A stretch of 64,000 nt of DNA from Daphnia carinata (Eukaryota > Arthropoda > Branchiopoda > Diplostraca > Daphniidae): assembly GCF_022539665.2 (NCBI RefSeq), contig NC_081335.1:186001-250000 (forward strand). The letters run 5' to 3'. Below, in pieces: positions 60,901 through 64,000 of the stretch. Each line of letters opens with the position of its first letter. The stretch's first letter is position 1. Under the pieces are notes generated by a model that did not search any database, was not told where the DNA came from, and worked only from the letters and a program-made list of their open reading frames with translations. The position numbers were made by a program, and so were the translations under genes.

Positions 60901-63021
60901 AACTGTCACGTTTGTTACAAATATCGTCAGGTTGTCTGTGCCATCCTCTGCATTGATTGTCTTGGTCATCGTGATCCTGGAAGGTGTTTCTTTATTCTTT
61001 TTCAAACAACTAGTTAATTAAGCGATTTTTCTTTTCAAATATTCAAGTTTAACTGAAACACCTTACCCTCAAATTGTGGCCAGAATCGTCTTCAAATTGT
61101 TCCCGATGCCACTGGTAATAAGGTAGATAACCTCTAGTGTCAAAACTGCACGAGATGCGAAGGTCATTTCCAAGTGGAATAACCCTATAATTATCTGGCT
61201 TTATTGAGGCAGGTGACAGAACTTGTGCCAGTTGTTTTCCAATAAGCTGATTTGACCAATCAATTTTCTCTACATTTCAAAATAAGCCTATTAAAATGAA
61301 TTACATAGACTAAAAATTTAGACTTACTCAAAACATTTAGTGAAAGTGTGTTTGAAGTCAGCTGGACAGAGTTGTTTGAACTATGGAACACGAATCCACA
61401 TCTGTAGTTGCCGGACAAATTAGTCGACACGTTGAAAATTTTTAATTGCGGCAAGGTTGAGACAGTTTCATCAACAAATTCCATCCATGCACCTGTTGAG
61501 TAATTAGATTTAGAAATATTGTAAAGATAAAATTATCTTGCTAAAATTTTACCTGTTGGTAAAACAGGGGCAGTCGGAGTCAGAGCCGTTTCATTGCCAT
61601 CTCCATTGTCAGTAAAAACAGCAAACCATTTGACGGGGGCGAAAGGTGGTTGTCGCTTTATCAACTGCTGCGGGTCGCACGTCAAACTCACGTTATTTCC
61701 TTCCAATGGATCAAATTCTCTGTCAATCTTTAATTGGATACCTGTTGAGTAGAACAAGACGCTCAATCAATTGCGCCAGTTAAGACATTAATTTTTACGA
61801 TAAGCCAATTTTGCTTCTAAAAAAATTATACTAACCAACATTAACGATATGAAAAATCATCCATGCCTCTACTTTTCCCTTGTCAATAGTGATTGAGCAA
61901 TTGTATTTTCCATCGTCATTCGACGATACATTGCGGATGATGAAACCTTTTAGCGGGTCGTACTCGTAGTCATTGTTTGCGGTGGTGCCATTGGATACCA
62001 TCTAATTACATAACTTTAATTCCTACATTACTAGAAACTGTTTAGTACGTCGGATTTTACCTGAATAGAGACTTCCGTGTCGCTGATGTACTTTGAAATA
62101 TCCACACGTGCGCCGGTATAAAATGCTGTACTTGGCCGGCAGGGAATAACAAGTTCTCTCTCACCAAGATGTGTGAAATAGCGTTGCTGGTCTTGCAGAA
62201 CGGGGTCGAAGATGTTGGCTTGGAATTTACATATGAATGGCCAACGGAGTCCACTAGGCACGTCATGCCAACAGCCGTTAATGACCGCGACAAAATTCTC
62301 GCTCCTGTCGAAATTGTTTGGTTCATTGGCACACCAATTGGTGTAGTCGAAGGGTTTGGCAGGATGCAGACCGGAATAATCCCAGACCCAGTTGAATGGA
62401 TTCAGGTTGCTATTGAACCCGGAAGTCCAGAATTGATTTTCTATTGCGTCCCTGTTTTCCTTGGCTAGATTATTAACATAATTATTTTCCGTCTCAGTTT
62501 CGAGTGTCACGAGATACATTCCATTTTCTTGGCAAAGCTTTTCGGCGCCTTCTCTCTCCATCTGATACGAAAAATAACAAATATTAAAATTTTGTATGCG
62601 AAAATCTGGAAAAAATGCTTACTCGTTTGGAAACAATGCAATAGCAGTCCATCTTTGAGTTTCTGGTGCATTTTGTTATAAATGGATTGGCAGCGGCAGG
62701 ACAATCACGCAACTGAGTAATCTGCTCTGCTGTATCGTTCAAATTAATTCGTCAAAGAAATTCCAGATTCAATATGATTTAGAATGGTAAATGAAAAACA
62801 CGTTACCAGTACCACTGCGCAATCGACGTGTTTGGTTCGGTTGCTAGATGTCAAAAGAAAAAATAAGTCCCACGTTACGTACGGTCAGCGCAATTCATTA
62901 GAATATAAGCATGGTCAACTGTAGCTAGATGTTAACGTGGTCAGCTTACCAATAATGACGCCGATACATTTACGGGAATGCTGAGAAGGACGACGATGGA
63001 TGGCACAGCGAACAGGAGCAT
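57934..63021 (-). CDS. C-type lectin / Ig-domain receptor tyrosine kinase (VEGFR/PDGFR class)
   Basis: Type I receptor kinase, about 1245 residues, in 20 exons: 63021-62950, 62843-62807, 62729-62623, 62561-62061, 62001-61836, 61741-61553, 61492-61328, 61269-61067, 60996-60825, 60758-60601, 60523-60367, 60273-60064, 60004-59837, 59762-59468, 59412-59182, 59122-58908, 58840-58718, 58660-58531, 58427-58073, 58018-57934. Order: signal peptide; C-type lectin domain (about 45-190, with NEPNNF and CWHDVPSG); about five Ig domains; one helix (about 772-793); juxtamembrane [17 protein letters not shown]; kinase with GVGCFG, Lys near 900, catalytic loop HGDLATRN near 1018, DFG near 1038, and [10 protein letters not shown]. 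Exon 14 needs one base removed from a G4 run (plus 59606-59609) to join the membrane frame to the kinase frame. The acceptor of exon 9 and the GC donor of exon 13 are less certain. The last exon replaces a read-through stop at 58071-58069. Confidence 0.85.
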
Positions 63022-64000
63022 TTCACATGGAATCAAAAACTACACAAGAAAATATCACACACGTCTTAAACGCTTATTACTTGACACTGATTAACGACAC
63101 TCTTACCTCATGAACGAGACTAACCGGAATAAGTAACACACACGGATTAACATTCACAGGAAGTTAGAAACCCAAAGAAACCACAATTTATCACCACAAT
63201 GTCGAAAGTTCGTCAAACTTTCCCAGGTTCTTCAATACACAACTTTGCCGTACTACTTCAATAAACTTTAATATGACGAAATGCCGTAATGAGCACCGCT
63301 AAATTATCACTATGGTAGGATGAAAGACGACTACATACCTTTCGCCTCGCAACAGACACAACCCGAAAATAAACAAAATCTCTTCGGGTGCTGAACTCCA
63401 AACATCACGGCATGCTTTCTCGCTCGCAGCCATTTGAGAACAATAGCTTAGGGCTGTGAAGCCTAATGCAGGTATTGCATGACCGGCATGCTCGCAGGTT
63501 TGGACAACCCAGGGTCTCAAATAAGGTTAAGCTGCATATAAAAAAGGACAGCCTGTCTGGCGCGTTTCTTCGTAGATAGCATGCTAAACGGAGAGTAATT
63601 TGGAGTTATCAAAAGAAAGCAGTTGCTAAAAATTTTTCACTGTAGCAAATGTTGGAGAGGGGGATTCGTACTAGAAAGCAAGACGATTTCGATATCAAAA
63701 TGAGCTTTTTTCCACACTTCAGCTGTCTTCGCTTTCGGAATGTCCAATTGTGCCACGTAATAGCATGTTCGAAATTGCTATGCATTGTCAGTTCGCGAAA
63801 ATGATGTAGAAGTCAGCAAGCGAACATGTAGACTGCAGAATGGCTGCCAATTATTTAATATCAAAGGAAACTTTTTCTTCCTCATCCCACCAAGTTCTAG
63901 ACACGTTGCCTCGAGCCAACGATAGATGATACCAGCCGGTTATAACCAGTCCTCCTCTCTAAAGGATGGGTACCCCTGCCGGCGTTGCCAGATAAGGGCC
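63022..64000. other. Upstream region of the receptor kinase to window edge
   Basis: About 1 kb. A plus-oriented TATAAAAAAGG occurs near 63537-63547 and could serve a plus-strand transcript leaving the window, but no coding exon follows. The minus-strand frame at 63299-63520 has no family resemblance. No promoter of the kinase gene was identified with confidence. Confidence 0.4.

Overview
The window looks like nuclear DNA from a small crustacean, most likely a cladoceran close to Daphnia. Genes are dense and split by many short introns (mostly 55-120 bp) with GT-AG or occasional GC-AG borders. Conserved animal housekeeping genes alternate with arthropod-type secreted protein families. The species assignment is an inference from gene content and style. 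Exons below were read by hand from open frames, splice borders and phase; every listed multi-exon coding model closes in phase except where stated.

Region 0.8-18.5 kb holds conserved cell-biology genes: mitochondrial NAD kinase (NADK2), SEC61G, NATD1, TBRG4/FASTKD4, a ten-unit polyubiquitin gene built from tandem exon+intron modules, the helicase DHX34, pygopus and the nucleotide-sugar transporter SLC35B1. Region 19.3-27 kb holds an orphan secreted protein, a head-to-head pair of Reeler-domain membrane proteins and a single-domain angiotensin-converting enzyme.

Region 28.7-57.4 kb is largely extracellular and redox flavoured. There are four tandem secreted leucine-rich-repeat proteins (28.7-38.1 kb) and a fifth copy at 56.0-57.4 kb. 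Between them lie two tandem CLIP-peroxidase-PAN proteins (peroxinectin-like), an extracellular Cu/Zn superoxide dismutase, a DOMON-cytochrome b561 ferric-reductase-like protein and two small secreted orphans. That these act together in an extracellular oxidant system is an inference from gene content and proximity only.

Region 57.9-63.0 kb is the most unusual gene: a receptor with an N-terminal C-type lectin domain, about five Ig domains, one membrane span and a VEGFR/PDGFR-class tyrosine kinase. 

Three genes (polyubiquitin, the KGST-repeat secreted protein and the receptor kinase) each carry a single-base disruption whose correction restores an otherwise perfect frame. This pattern suggests base-level assembly error more than three decaying genes. 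No rRNA, tRNA, CRISPR array or recognisable transposon was seen.
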